The notes: a model not told the origin generated them from the letters alone. A stretch of 64,000 bases of DNA from Ignelater luminosus (GCA_011009095.1 VTPC01091261.1:378906-442905); one strand, 5' to 3'; numbered from the stretch's first letter, positions 33,386-45,949 are shown. Made by a program: numbers and translations.

Positions 33386-36300
33386 ATGGGTCTACATTAA
33401 CAGTTATTTAAAATGGGATGTACACAGAAATGAAATATGTAGATTAAGAATTAGAAGATATTGGTGGAATGGTGTATATAACAGAATCTAGTTACCTTTA
33501 AACGTTGCTCAAAATATCTTGCTTAGAATATTTTAAGACCTAGATTAAGAAATTTAAAAACCTTCTAAAAATAGTTACTTAACACTTGTCAATTGATTAT
33601 ATCGTTCTTATTGATGATAGTCTTGGTCTCTAAGTCAATTCCAACATACATTTAAAAAAATCTAAATTCTGTCTCTAAACTGCTTTCATTATTTTAACAG
33701 GAAGGAAATGTTAGTAGTTTCTAGAAGATGAAGAATTTCGAGATTTTGCTTATAACGGAAAAACGAAAGATCTATTTGGCTTGAAAAATTAGTCTAGTAC
33801 TTATGCAAGCTCCATCGCACCATCTCTACAAATAACCAAAAGTACATCCAAAATAGGACACACTGTTAAGATGAAGAAAGAAATTTTACTATTTCAACCA
33901 GTTCATCAGTCTTATCGGAATGTTATAAAAAGAATGAAACACTTTGAGAACCTACATACTAAATAGATTTTGAAGATGTTTCTATTTATCCGTCTGTATA
34001 TGGTGCGGAGAAAGTGGTAGTAAAGATGAAATATAAGAGAAGCCAATGCGCGACGATTTTTATTTATTTTGTATTATATCTGGGTTTGTTGATCGTAGTT
34101 GAAGATAGACCACATTAGATACCAAAAAAGTGTCCCCATTTGTAGATCTTCGTAAAGAATTTCAAAATTTTAAAGTCCTCTGTTTGAATGTCTGTAGCCA
34201 TGAGGATTACTACACTGACTAACTGCTGTTACTTTCACAACACAATAATCTTGAACTGGGTTTGTTTTTTCCGTTGCCCTTTTCTATTTTATGATTTTAT
34301 GCGAGACAGTTATCTAACTCTACCGTACATTTTTCTAAAGTTGGTGGCAATCTTAACGCTTTTATCCATTTTAAGAAGTAACAATACACTTTTCTGTTTG
34401 CAGCATCGTATTCAAAGATTTACCATAACTACTTGCATTGGTGTCTTCCAAAGCTTTTCCTAAACTGGTATTTCTTTAAAGCTTCTTGCTGGTAACTGGC
34501 ATATTCTTGTTGTATTCGTTGCTATTGCATACTCTAAAGAGTAATATTGTAAAATTGAGAAAGCAAAATCTTCTAAATTCTTTTTTTTTTTTCTTTCTTT
34601 TCTAAATTGGGTGCAAGAATTATGAACTTTTAGATTTTTCAGTCAGTGACACAAAAAGCTTTTTTAAGTTAAAATATGTTGCCTTACATTCTTACCCTGA
34701 TCTAAAGAGGATATCGCTGACTCTTAGCGTTAGTAACAGTAATGTAAAAAGTATCATTTTATTATTCTAATACTTTAGTGTTTGCAAAATAAGAACTGTC
34801 TAATAAAATTAGATCTTACATATCCCGGCATATAAATATTAAATAAATGTTTTTTATTCTGTAATTCAATGTACCTAAGTTCTTTCTATAAACAACTTTG
34901 TTCTAATTATTAGTTATTGTTTAATTATTTAATTGATTTGATACAGACCCACCAGAATCTTGAGACAAACATACCTACATACATAGTTGCTGTAATAGAT
35001 TACTTATCGTGGTTAAAGTCTAAAATGCATACTTTAATTTGTCGTTTTTCATCCGTCTTTGCTATAGACGTACTATTGCTCCTTATTATATTTATTAAGG
35101 ATTAGTTTTTAAACAGATACTAAAAGAACAGTTAAATGCTCTTAGAATATTTTCAGTTTCGTTTACCCAATACACGTTTTTGGGGCTTCTTGCTTGAATG
35201 ATATATGTGATGAGTCATTCAGACCCATTCATAAAAAAATACGATTTTTCTCTATTGTACGTGCAACAAGGTTGTGGTTATGTGAAAAATAAACGTACGT
35301 ATAAGGGGTAGTCTCCTTCGGGAATATAATCATTAAGAAGGAGCTACGGACTAGTATATTTTACTTACAACAGCTGTAGCAAAATAACTTTTTTCAAACT
35401 TTTGTGTAGGAAAGTTAAACCAATTTAAAAAATAGCAAACACCAAATTCGTTATACAGCTAGTGGTAAACCCAATTTGTCTTGATTAAATAACGTTAATT
35501 AAATGTTGAATTATATTTCAAGAAAGAATTAGCTGACAAACGTCTATATTTGCATTTTATATTTGTAACACACATCTTCAATGAACCGTTTACCGTTAAT
35601 ATACTACTCTAAATAGATAGAAGTTGATCAATTAATTTAGCAAATTGCCAATTATAATACGAAATAGCAAATAATTCAAAAAATGCCGCTGTTCATGAAT
35701 AATTTATTACATTTGCACGTTGTAACTGTTTTTAATTCCTTCAGTTGATTGGTTTTTCTGACATATGTTTCGTTTTCCCCCAATTTAGGTCACTCTCCAT
35801 AGCCAACCAACATCCGCAAAAAGGTAATAATATTCGAAATTTTGGATAAAATAATGGTTTAACTTATTCAATACTCTATATATTAATCCACATTTGAAGA
35901 GCATTGATGAGGGTCCGTATTTAGCAACATGGGGGTGTATTATTAGCGCTGATCTGCCAGCGTGACGAGTGGGGTTGCCCTTCTGTCGCCCTCTGTCGCT
36001 CACTTCGCCCCTTCTACTCCATATCGGCGTCTAATTTTACACGAGGAAGGAAGCTCTATTTGAACACTGGTATTATTAGACACGTTATTTATTAGTTTAT
36101 TACCATTAGCTGGTAGAAGTAAAGTGGGGCCGAAACCGACATTTTTAGAAATAGCGCATAAATAGATCTTGAGAAATCTATTACAAATTAACGACAAGTA
36201 GTATATGGACAGAAGCGCCTGCTCCATGAATTATATTTTAAAATAACTGGAAATTTATAAATAGAGCAAGTATGTCTTCACTTTTCATTTCGATTATTTT

Positions 36301-37970
36301 TTAGCATTTCTGGGTGTTTATATTTATAACTTTAACAAACATCTGATGAATCTGGAAATGGTTTCAAACAAAATTCGTGCGAAAACATCCGCATTTTCCA
36401 TTTTTAAAATACTTTACGACCGATGGAACAATTTAACGATTTGCTGATACGCCCGATTCATATTGTATCGTGAATGTGTATACATTTGAAATTTCGAAAT
36501 TCGAAGGGGCACCAAAAAATAACGCACGTAATATACAAACATCTGGTTGTACTTATTTTAGATTCCGTTTGTTTGTGCTATTTATTTTCTTGAATTGCAT
36601 TCACAATTCATATAGTGGTAGTTATTTGTGGAGTCTCCAATAAACTATTTAAAACGACCTTATTATTCCTTCAGAAGACAGTAAAATCACACACTGTAAA
36701 CAAAATACGCAGCAGTAGGAATAAAAGTACGTTTAAGACAAATCTGTTTTGATTGAAACAAAATACGTACGATTTAGTAAAAGTAAGATTAAGGAGGTTT
36801 ATAAATGTCTTAAATACAGGACAATAATAGAAAGGATAATTACATTAATTAAAGTGAAGATCGCGTCTTGGTTGAACAGAGTGGAGTAGGTAAGGAATAT
36901 AAAGAGCTTTCTAAATAATAAGCAAATGAAACTACTACCAAATTCACTAAAATGATTTAAATATATGTAAAGTTTTAGAAGGATTTTGTATCTAATATAA
37001 AATTATGTCACCACTCTCTAAAGTATTTGTTTGTAACACAAGACAGAAAAATGAAGACTTTTCAGTGGAACGCAAAAGAAGTAGGAAATGATAACCTTTA
37101 CCAATATCCCTAGATACTCAGTTAAAACAAGAAAACACCTAGGACGGGATTAGCAGAAAAAAATGAATTAGTGTCTAAAGAAATCTAAAACAAAAGTACT
37201 TGAAGAATGCAGCGGAACGAATGCTTACCAAGAAATGGAAAAATTCTAGAGGTATGGAAGAACAATAAAGAACGCTGCAACTCCAAAATCATGCTTGCGC
37301 CTGAAATTTGGGCGTCGTCATATTACATTTTTGATGAATTTTGCTCAAGACGACAACATTAGAAAGGCTTACTAAATTTCAGATTTTTCGTCTGTCGATC
37401 ATAACATTAAAAACTAAAAACCCTATGTCGTTAATCGCAATCAACTTGTCTCATCAGCCGTTGTTTCAAGTACTCACTGTATAATCTTGAATGTTTATTA
37501 TTCGCTAACGTTAATTACATTTTTCGATAATTAACTTTCTCATTTCCAATCGACAAATTGTACAAACCTCAAGACTGAATTTACTGGTACTGAAGATAAC
37601 CAACACGGAAAAATCTGGGTTCACCTAAAATTCTTAAGAATTAAACCTTGATGTAGACTTTATTAAGCATTAACAAAACATGCACTTGAGTATACGTCTA
37701 TGCCTTGCTGCGAGCTTGATTGTCCCAATTAAGATGCACGAAACTCAGTTTTATAATGGCTGCTACAGATATACAGAAACACAATCTCTTCCCGTTTTCA
37801 GGCTTGAACTCACGTCCGTCCAGTATGGCTTCGCTTTGTTTGTGCCATTTATACTATACCATACAAAGTGTATGTATGGCACCTGGGTGGATATTGCATA
37901 TAAATAAATTGTCTTTCGCCTATTATCCTTCTATTTATTTCAATAAGTACCTGCAGAGATTCCGTAAACT
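33386..37970. other. Unclassified AT-rich DNA
   Basis: No element or gene is identified. Two minus-strand frames at 36003-35785 and 36227-36000 (72 and 75 residues) adjoin in a somewhat GC-richer patch and could be parts of one decayed protein, but no motif is seen. A frame at 33720-33960 (plus) reads GHTVKMKKEILLFQPVHQ and is not recognised either. Confidence 0.35.
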
Positions 37971-37974
37971 GTAA

Positions 37975-38139
37975 ACATATAAGAGTCATCGTGCTAAATC
38001 AGATTCAACTAGAACTGCAGAAAACGATGGCTTGTACTGTGCTTGGTATCATTGGATGGAAGTCCTAGTCCTTTTAGCAGCTGTTGCAGCTTTCGTAATA
38101 TTTATTTTATTATTTACCAGCAATAAACTTTTATTTTAG
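37975..38139 (+). CDS. Orphan frame ending in a membrane segment
   Basis: After a stop at 37972-37974 the frame is open for 54 residues. It has a polar start (SHRAKSDSTRTAENDGLYC), then a tryptophan-rich border and a hydrophobic run (VLVLLAAVAAFVIFILLF) of membrane-span length, and ends with a short tail SNKLLF. There is no ATG before the membrane segment except one within it (at the MEV), so it would need splicing from an upstream exon; no good acceptor is seen in the right phase. It may be a chance frame. Confidence 0.2.
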   Translation, partial: TYKSHRAKSDSTRTAENDGLYCAWYHWMEVLVLLAAVAAFVIFILLFTSNKLLF

Positions 38140-38199
38140 TAATATCTTATCTTCTTTTTTTTTATTACCTTGGTTACTTTTAAAGATACCAGGCTTTAC

Positions 38200-38640
38200 T
38201 TATTCTTTCAAGAACAGGTCCCATATAGCACATGGACGTCCAAATTTTGGAAACGAACGTCTACTAGACGTCTAATTCTCAAATGAAATCCACAGAACGT
38301 CCATGGGACGAAGATTTGTCACAAGTTTGGACATTTAAGATACATTTATTACTGGATGTAATTTGTTGATGTTTATACGATGGACTTCCAAAAACGGATG
38401 TAAAATAGGTGTGCAACTTACGTTCAAAAATATTCGGACAATGTATAAACCAAAATAGGATGTACACTGGACGTCTGGTAACGGTTGTTCGAAGAACGTC
38501 CAAAAACGTACATCCAGTTGATGTCGAATTTACGTCCATTTACGTTCGGACTATTTTGGACAACAAATTGACCTCCGGTGTTATAAGAGATATAAACAAA
38601 GTCGTCCGTTTGGTTAGACGTCCTTTACCTAGTTTGGAAA
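38200..38640. repeat. Array rich in ACGTC/GACGT words
   Basis: Within about 430 bases, words such as GGACGTCC, AACGTCCA, AGACGTC, TACGTCCA and TACGTTC recur more than 15 times in both orientations, for example near 38233, 38256, 38268, 38295, 38475, 38500, 38510, 38532, 38542 and 38620. The spacing is irregular but the density is far above the AT-rich background. It looks like a decayed short tandem or palindromic satellite. The 139-residue frame at 38409-38828 overlaps it and is probably a by-product. Confidence 0.6.
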
Positions 38641-38868
38641 TATTGAGAAATGATTGTAAATTTTTCTTCTTCTCTGTTGTAATATGTTGTTTGATAATTT
38701 GCTGCTCCTTTGTCAAACATAGAATAAATTATATCCTACAGGCAAAAAATAACTTAAACGTACGGGTTTACTTTGGCGCAAGGGTTCACACCCACATAAC
38801 TGCAACGGAAAGGCACAGAAAAATATGAACAAATCCCAAATCGCAAATCTTAGAAACTTAGTATGTAG

Positions 38869-39084
38869 AAAATCAGCTTCACTATTGTTGCTGTTGCTAT
38901 TGGTCTGGCTTTAGTAGTGTGTATTGTCATTTATTGGTCTTGTGTCTCTTACTACCGAGTGTGGAGTTTCAAACCCGTACATAGGACAATGCATGTGGAT
39001 TCAGATTTTTGTAATTTCTGCTCCCCAAATGAACCTACAGGTGAGGTAATAGTATCAATTGATAGAGTAGAAGTTCCCTCTTAA
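38869..39084 (+). CDS. Candidate terminal exon, single-pass membrane tail
   Basis: Directly after TTAGTATGTAG, an acceptable splice acceptor, a frame of 71 residues runs to a stop. It begins with a hydrophobic span (ISFTIVAVAIGLALVVCIVI), followed by YWSCVSYYRVWSFKP, and a polar tail with two cysteine pairs (DFCNFCSPNEPTGE) ending in DRVEVPS. This arrangement fits a type I membrane protein's last exon: one membrane span and a cytoplasmic tail. An internal CAG-GTGAGG at about 39050 could be a donor. No family is recognised and no upstream exon is proven. Confidence 0.3.
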   Translation, partial: KISFTIVAVAIGLALVVCIVIYWSCVSYYRVWSFKPVHRTMHVDSDFCNFCSPNEPTGEVIVSIDRVEVPS

Positions 39085-40556
39085 TCTGGTTTGAATTGGT
39101 AAATGGTATCGTTAGAGCAGAAATTTTTTTCAAATCTGACATCAATAAATTAGTCCAATGAACAAACTTATTTGACGAATTTTAATTTAATTATGGGTTC
39201 AAGTAACAAATCTACAAAGACAACTAAAATAAATTGTAATAAATTGGGGAGCAGGAATTACAAAAACTCGTTATATGTGATGTGCATTCTTACCTGATTA
39301 ACTGCAGTAGATAACCATGTGCTTGGAGATGAATAATTTGGCGTGTCTTGTAGCTTATTTTGACCTGGTTGACTATTGGGTCTTTTGGTGGTTCCGGGCA
39401 GATACCACCGGGATCTTGAAATCCTGCATGTTCTTGGGCGTCAGTACTACGGAGGAGCACTCTGGGGATGTGAGTGTCATGACGATGGCAACAGCTGGTC
39501 ATTTAACACTGTTGGACTTTATGTCACGTTTAAATTTACTAACATATGCAGCCTATGTCCTTACATGCATAAATTCTCTGACGAGTCTAAGATGTGGATC
39601 AAAAACAAACGATCTCAACTGTAATGCAAACCATATCGTGAGAATTAAACTGTTGTTACAGAATATGCCTGCTATTACTAATTCAAACTTTTATTAATTA
39701 TTATGAACATGATCGTTACTCCTTATACCCGACCTGTATTTTTTAATAAACAAAAAGTATAATTTCAAATGATCCTTGGTGTTTCTGATTAGATAATTAG
39801 AGGCTTTAATATTTACAATTCAGAAATTAATTTATAAATTTAGGAATATTTAGAACCGATCGTACAAAAGAAATCGGGTGTGTTGATACATTTGGTTTCG
39901 CAATTGTCTGATCTGACTGATAAAAATTTGGAAAAACTGCCATCTAATTAGTTACAAAATCAGATGTGACAAAGAATTTGATTTTTTGTGCAGCTGGCCA
40001 GCTCTTAGTATTTTACAGTGTGTAGTATGGAATGCTTTAATAAAAAGTTTGGTAGATAGTAAAATTGATTTGCTTTTATTGAATAATTATCTGAATTTCT
40101 GGTTTGCCTTGCGTCACATCTAGGGTTTAGTAGATTAGATATCTGAACCCTATCCATTTTGATCTCAAAACTTGTATTACTTTCCTGTGAATATTTTTGC
40201 TTAGATGGATAAATTGTACAAGAACACTCAGAGTTGCAGATTTTCCACTTCCGAATCACATTGCGTCCATGTGTCAGAAACACATTAACTTCATGGAAGT
40301 GTGACACATCAAACTTTATTAAAATAAAATAACGTATTTAGAGAAAAAAGAAGTTCCAGGCCTTTTCCTAGATTCCACGACGTTACGGAAACTAGATTCT
40401 CATGATTTAATCCGGATGTATAATTACTGACTGGTACTGTCCTAATTATTAGAAATATTTGCAGATGAATGAAGATAGATTTTAGGACAATGGCAACTTT
40501 TTAACCTTCCTTTATCTACTCACACATCCAGACATCAATACAATAATAGACTCCAA
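39085..40556. other. Unclassified, with short frames
   Basis: The minus-strand frames at 39502-39290 (70 residues, ending next to a donor-like CAG-GTAAGA) and 40307-40005 (100 residues, with CNSECSC) match nothing I know. A word of about 25 bases (TTTTTGTAATTTCTGCTCCC) at 39009-39031 recurs inverted at about 39242-39266. The plus-strand frames over 39317-39697 overlap the first and cannot be distinguished as real. Confidence 0.3.
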
Positions 40557-40720
40557 ATACTGTCAGATAAAGATATCTGGAGATTTGATAATTGGATTAA
40601 CTGTAGACGAAACAAAGACTAACGACTGACTAGACAAGATACTGTCAGATAAAGATATCTGCAGTTTTCATCATTGGGCTAACTTTAGACGATACAAAAG
40701 CTAACGACTAACTAGAAAAG
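40557..40720 (+). repeat. 82-base tandem duplication
   Basis: Two adjacent copies start at 40557 and 40639 with ATACTGTCAGATAAAGATAT and both contain ACTAACGACT-ACTAGA near their ends. They differ at scattered positions, so the duplication is not recent. No function is suggested. Confidence 0.8.
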
Positions 40721-41048
40721 TAGTACACTACAGTGTTAGTCAGCAAGGCAATAACACTAGCTAACAAAGAATTAGGCAAAATTACATCCTTTATCTAATA
40801 CTTCTTAACCTTTAGTTGGAGAAGATTATCAACAAAGTAATAAAAAACAAATGTAAGTATGTTATTGTAAACGGTGGGAAAAAATCAAATCTTTTATAAC
40901 AACAATAATGGCAGTGGTAACGAACATAATAAAGTAATTAGGCAAAAACATGTAGGACAGGACAGGTTGTTGATTGAATTGAAACATTTGAAAATAAACC
41001 ATACTCTCTTGGTCCTAGCAAATCAGAGATGCAAAGAATTTAAATAAA

Positions 41049-41254
41049 ATGGGACGATACGGAGACGAAGGAGTCAAATGTCTAAGTCACCTGTGTTTTA
41101 AAACAAAAAGGTTACTGTAAATGGAAAGATGGAAAAAAGTAACAGAACTGGTAAAACGAGGAAACACAATATACATGTGGAATATTGATCAACTAATTTC
41201 TGTTACGTGTAGTTCAAAATTCTACTTTTTATTTTTCCCACGATCAGTGCCTGA
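41049..41254 (+). pseudogene. LINE RT N-terminal scrap
   Basis: The frame reads GRYGDEGVKCLSHLCFKTKRL, a stop, then MERWKKVTELVKRGNTIYMW and SVTCSSKFYFLFF. This follows the usual LINE order ahead of the RT palm (KYGGEExxxRLxxLxxKIW, PEEWKxAxxxxIxKKGD, NYRGISLL, SSKxYxRIL). Only this short part is readable; both sides lose similarity quickly. It is on the plus strand and unconnected to the other LINE relics. Confidence 0.5.
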
Positions 41255-44132
41255 CAAAAAAGCATGGAAAACAAGCAGGTGAAAGTAAACAATATTCTAT
41301 AGACTCTTTGGGGGGCGATGAAGGGATGTATCACTCTGCCAGAGGACTTCAAGGTTGACAATAGGCATGTCTTCTGTTTAAATGCAAATGTTTCCGCCAA
41401 AATCTCTGTAGATGTGGCCTCTCTTTCGACAGTAACCTCGTCATCAAGAAAATTAGGTAACATATGCTGCGCAAAACAAAACAAATTACGGGGTGACTGT
41501 AGAGGTCTTCCTTAATTGATTATTGCACGCTATTAACTTGTTTAGATGCATACTATTTGCAGTTTTGTTTCAATATAATAGTCTCGTTGCGATGCGCTAA
41601 GAAAGCAACATTTTTTAGAATGTGAGTCAAGTAATAATCACGAAAGGAAACAGGTGGGGCCACTAAGGGAAAATTATCCAGTCAGCTAGATATATTTTCC
41701 AAAATTTTAAGGCCTTCTAAGTAAAATCAAATTGTCTAACAATAAATTGAAATAAGATTACGAAATTATCCATATAATAATAATTTTATTGAATTAATTA
41801 GAATGCTAATTTTATTAGTTGAGCTTTTAAAATCAAATCCATCTTTTTCAAGTTAGAAATGTAAAATTTTGATTATACAGAAAAAAGGTAAAGTAATAAC
41901 AATCAAAAATGAGAAGGAAACAGAACAAAGCATTTTAGAAAATTTGCTCTATATAAAATGTAAGGTTAAGGAAATGAACGAATGTTTGTTTCGTTTACTC
42001 GGAAACTGTGAAGTCTACTCAAGCTAATGAAATTTTTTGTGGTTCAAGATTGTAAGACCCGAAATCTCTGGACCACAAAATTTTTATGAAGGTCTCTAGT
42101 TTATAGATAATACAACTATACACTTCATATATCAGTTTTACTCCAACTTTACTTGAATAGATATGCTTATAAAACATACATAAAGCAGATCTACTTTTTT
42201 ATTGAGTTTTCTTTTCTGTATACTTTCTTTATAAGATACAGATGGCAGATATAAATAATTATTAGGTATAGTTGCGCTTTAATAAATTCGTCGGGATTTA
42301 TTTAGTAAAACCAGAAGGGATATGCCTATTGCGTATAATTTCGCAATCAAAATATGAATAAAGCAAAACTTAGTCAAACAATCATAATCGATAACGATAT
42401 ACCGATATGAGTCGCGGTTCAGTTGCTAACAAATGAAGGGAGCCCATATGTGAGACAATACATACAGGTCCCCTTTACTCTGACAACCCCTGCTAAGTGA
42501 ATCCCCCAATTTCTGAGTTGATTACGCGAAGCCAGACAGCTTTTGTTCCGTTCTATTCTTCAATTACATACAGAGTAGTCGATTATTTTATTATTTTTTA
42601 TTGCTGTAAATAACGCTTTTAATTCTTTAAAATCCATTATGCAGCACGGAAGCAAACGAACAGATTTTTTTGCAATTAATTCAAACTGGTTTTACTTGAA
42701 TACTGTGAAATGTCTTTTTATTTGTTCTGTTGACAACTTGCAGGTTGTTATAAATTAAAAAATATTTTTAGAATACTGTGCGCGTATTGCACAAATTATT
42801 GAAAATAAAAATATGTTCTACAAACAAATGCAACTAAATTTGAAATGAATGCTTTGTGAAATGACGTCATATGTTATCCACGTGGCTGTCAGACTTCCCT
42901 CTCTCGTGTAAACAAAATTACATTCTTCAAAATCATTTTTATATGTTATACTTATTATAAGGGGATCGGAGGGTAGTTTTAACTAACAATTGTTATCATT
43001 ATTATTCTTAGTACTTACTAGAAGCGAATTACACAAATATTTTTAAACTAATCTGATTTTAAACTTGATTAGTTGCATAATTTTCTTAATTTGTACGTAT
43101 TTGTTTTTGTTTCTATTAGCTTATAATTAAGAGCGTATAAGTAATGTGCAAAACTGGAAATGACCTTTTAAAGACAACTGTATAAATTTGCAACCAAAAT
43201 GAATAACAAGAGAATTATAATTAAGTTTATTTGATTCTATAAGCAGTAGAAAATACCACTTAGCACCCTCTTGTGCATCATACTTGAAACACTTGGGGAT
43301 GTCATATAGAATAATAAAATTTAACAGCATAAAAGATTACTTTAGATTTAAATTCTCGAAAAAGTATTTTGTTCATCAAAGAGATTTCAGACTAATTACT
43401 ATTTTTAATTACACTTAAGATATTAAAATGAATTAGTAAAAGTACTTTACTGATTTGATTTAATAGTTTTGATATTCTTATTATTCATACTCTTATCAGT
43501 TATCACTTCAAGATTTACGCACAAGCAAATCATAAATTTCCCAATAATAAGCTATTGTAATAATTATCATTTTCTACAAGAAAACAACAGAAACCTTAAT
43601 GTACTAAAAATGTAAAAGAATATTTCTTTAGATGGAAAAGTAACAAGCATTTGCTATTTAGGAAGAGATTACCAAACACTTTGAGAAAAATCAATTAACT
43701 TTTTACTTTACTGGTACACATCACGTTGAAAAACGAGGCTGAAAATGCATCATTAGTTGATTATACTTAGTGACTTATAAGAGAATTCTATTTCTATCTA
43801 TTTAGCATCGTTTAAAATCCAGTCTCTTTTTGAAAATCGACCCGCTAGTTTTCTGAAGTCTGCCGATGCTTTTTTTGGCCTTTATTATTTTGCTGCATTG
43901 TAACAGTAGTTAAAAAATTATTTCTTATTAAATGGTTACTTACCAAATAACTTAAATACTTATTAGAAACAATCCGCCTAATGATGACTCATCTCATTTT
44001 GGGTCGTGGGTGTCAGATAATTTTAAAATTAAATTGGGATCTACTAACACTATGATAAACCGCAGGTTTGTCATTAAATTTCTATCTTAAACCCAACAAA
44101 AACACTGCGAGTAAACTAAGGATATCGATAAT
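41255..44132. other. Unclassified, AT-rich
   Basis: A somewhat GC-richer patch at 41300-41520 has overlapping frames on both strands (93 residues minus, 65 plus) and neither is recognised. Another patch at 42410-42560 contains ordinary-composition sequence with no frame. TGACGTCA occurs near 42862 in GAAATGACGTCATATG. Nothing else is readable. Confidence 0.35.
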
Positions 44133-44398
44133 AATTGAAGGGGCGGATGGATAAAGGTGTTATGTGGCATTTCACCGTTTTTTTGAGATTTCAATGTGAA
44201 TAAAGATGTTCTGATGTGCTTTAGTAACTTATGGTATACCTTTTCTAGTCAGTCAAGCTTTACCTAATTCCGATATAAGATATGAAGTACATAAAGGTGC
44301 TATATAACACAATTCTTGCGTAAATAGTGTGAATAAAGAGGCTAACATCACAATTCAAAAATGTCACATAGCACCTTTATCCATTCACCCCTTCAATT
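44133..44398. mobile_element. 266-base MITE
   Basis: The ends are inverted repeats of about 37 bases: AATTGAAGGGGCGGATGGAT continuing AAAGGTGTTATGTGGCATTT at the left, and at the right, in reverse complement, AATTGAAGGGGTGAATGGAT continuing AAAGGTGCTATGTGACATTT. Four mismatches are seen. An additional half-copy (CATAAAGGTGCTATATAACA) lies at about 44291-44310. It is non-coding and too short for a transposase. Confidence 0.85.
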
Positions 44399-44659
44399 CA
44401 TGTTGGACACCAGATCTTTTTTGTTTAAATTGGAAGAAAAACTCAAAATTCCAAAACAGATGTGGTGTTTATCAATAAGATATAAGACACAGAAGCATGA
44501 TGTAGGTACAGTTTTATTTAATCAATATGTTTATCGCAAAAACACAAACAACACAAAAACGAATAAAAAGAGAATGCCACTCTTTAACACGAGTGAAAAA
44601 CTTTTTATATTTTAAATAATCCTCACTAAGTAGAGGTGACGTCACCCTAGTTTAATTAA

Positions 44660-44885
44660 CAACTAGGTTAACAAACAAATAAACATCAATGCTAGCAACT
44701 TAATTATTCATAAACAGATAGTTATTCAAAATTTTGAATACATTTAATCATTAAACAAGTGGATATCATCGATAGCAACTAATTGTCAATAAACAAATGA
44801 ATATCCATAATATTGAATATATTTAATTGTTAAAATAAGTGGATTTTAACAATAACCACTAATTCATCAAAAAAACAATACATTT
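44660..44885 (+). repeat. Degenerate tandem repeat, period about 85
   Basis: Three successive units share AATAAACA, a TTGAATA-ATTTAAT-TTAAA core, AAGTGGAT and a final AGCAACTAATT-type word (ends near 44704, 44786 and 44874). Unit lengths are about 82 to 88 bases. The copies are diverged. No coding function is suggested. Confidence 0.6.
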
Positions 44886-45949
44886 CACCAAATCGCAGTA
44901 TAACAATCAAGGTTTCACCTTGTCATTTAAACAAATTTAAAAAAATTAACGTTAAAACAAAACACAGTTTAACTCACAAATAGGTATTTCCTGGCTTTAT
45001 CACATTCTTCTGAGAATCTACATTCAATGCTTTTTGCTAGATTTTGATTGTTGATCCAGTACCATTGTATATTACACCTTTGTGAGGTTATGAACGATAT
45101 TACCTTGGTTGAATTTCTAGTTCAGATTAATAGGAAATTCAAATTATTCTGGTTTATCTATGGCAAACGTCGGGATTTTCACTTAAAGCAACTTTGCAAA
45201 CCATTAGTGGACCTACCTCTATAACGAATGCATTTAGGAAACCAGACAATAATCTCGTTTTTCCAGGTCATAAACAACCATAACAGAATCCAAAGGCTAA
45301 AATAAAAATTCACAACACTCGAATCTAATTTTCATTGCAAAATTATTACCACCAATATCGCAACCAACCTGTTGATTGTGCGTCAACTTTTACAATGCCC
45401 TCCTCCCAAATGAAACCGGAAGAACCACACCTAAGAGAAGTGTCCACCCGTCCGCCAAATTTCAAAATGCGAAATGACTAAAATTATACAAACTTAAGTG
45501 GAGACAAAGTCAATGATCTAGGATCAATGTTTTGCTTTTTCAAATTAAATTAGAATTTCTAAAGAATTATCAAACTAAATACTAAAATTTTTCTACGGCA
45601 GAATAAAATATTAAAAAAAACTGTAAAATCAATTTAATTCAAGAGCACCTCATTCGGGGATTCCCTGAGGACAATAAAATTCGCATTTTCCTACAAAAGA
45701 TGATTTTAAATAAGAAAAACTTAAAAATATAGAATTCCTAATTCAGTTTAATAAATGAACAAATCAGATTTTGAATTCAACAATAAATTATGGAAATTAA
45801 CTTAAATAAGTCGAGAGTATGCATCCACATTATTTTATGACACCCTTGTACTAACTTAGAATAATGAAATCTTGGCGGGATTTTAGGAAATTTAAAGAAA
45901 TTTTATGACGACGAGTAACTAACCGTTACAACGTTCAGGACTATATCTC
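44886..45949. other. Unclassified
   Basis: No gene is recognised. The stretch near 45395-45475 is less AT-rich and reads without long frames. It may be an untranslated part of an old element. Confidence 0.35.

Noticed and set aside
38409-38828. 139-residue plus-strand frame as a gene
   Set aside because: Much of it overlaps the ACGTC-rich repeat array, and the remainder has no recognisable domain.
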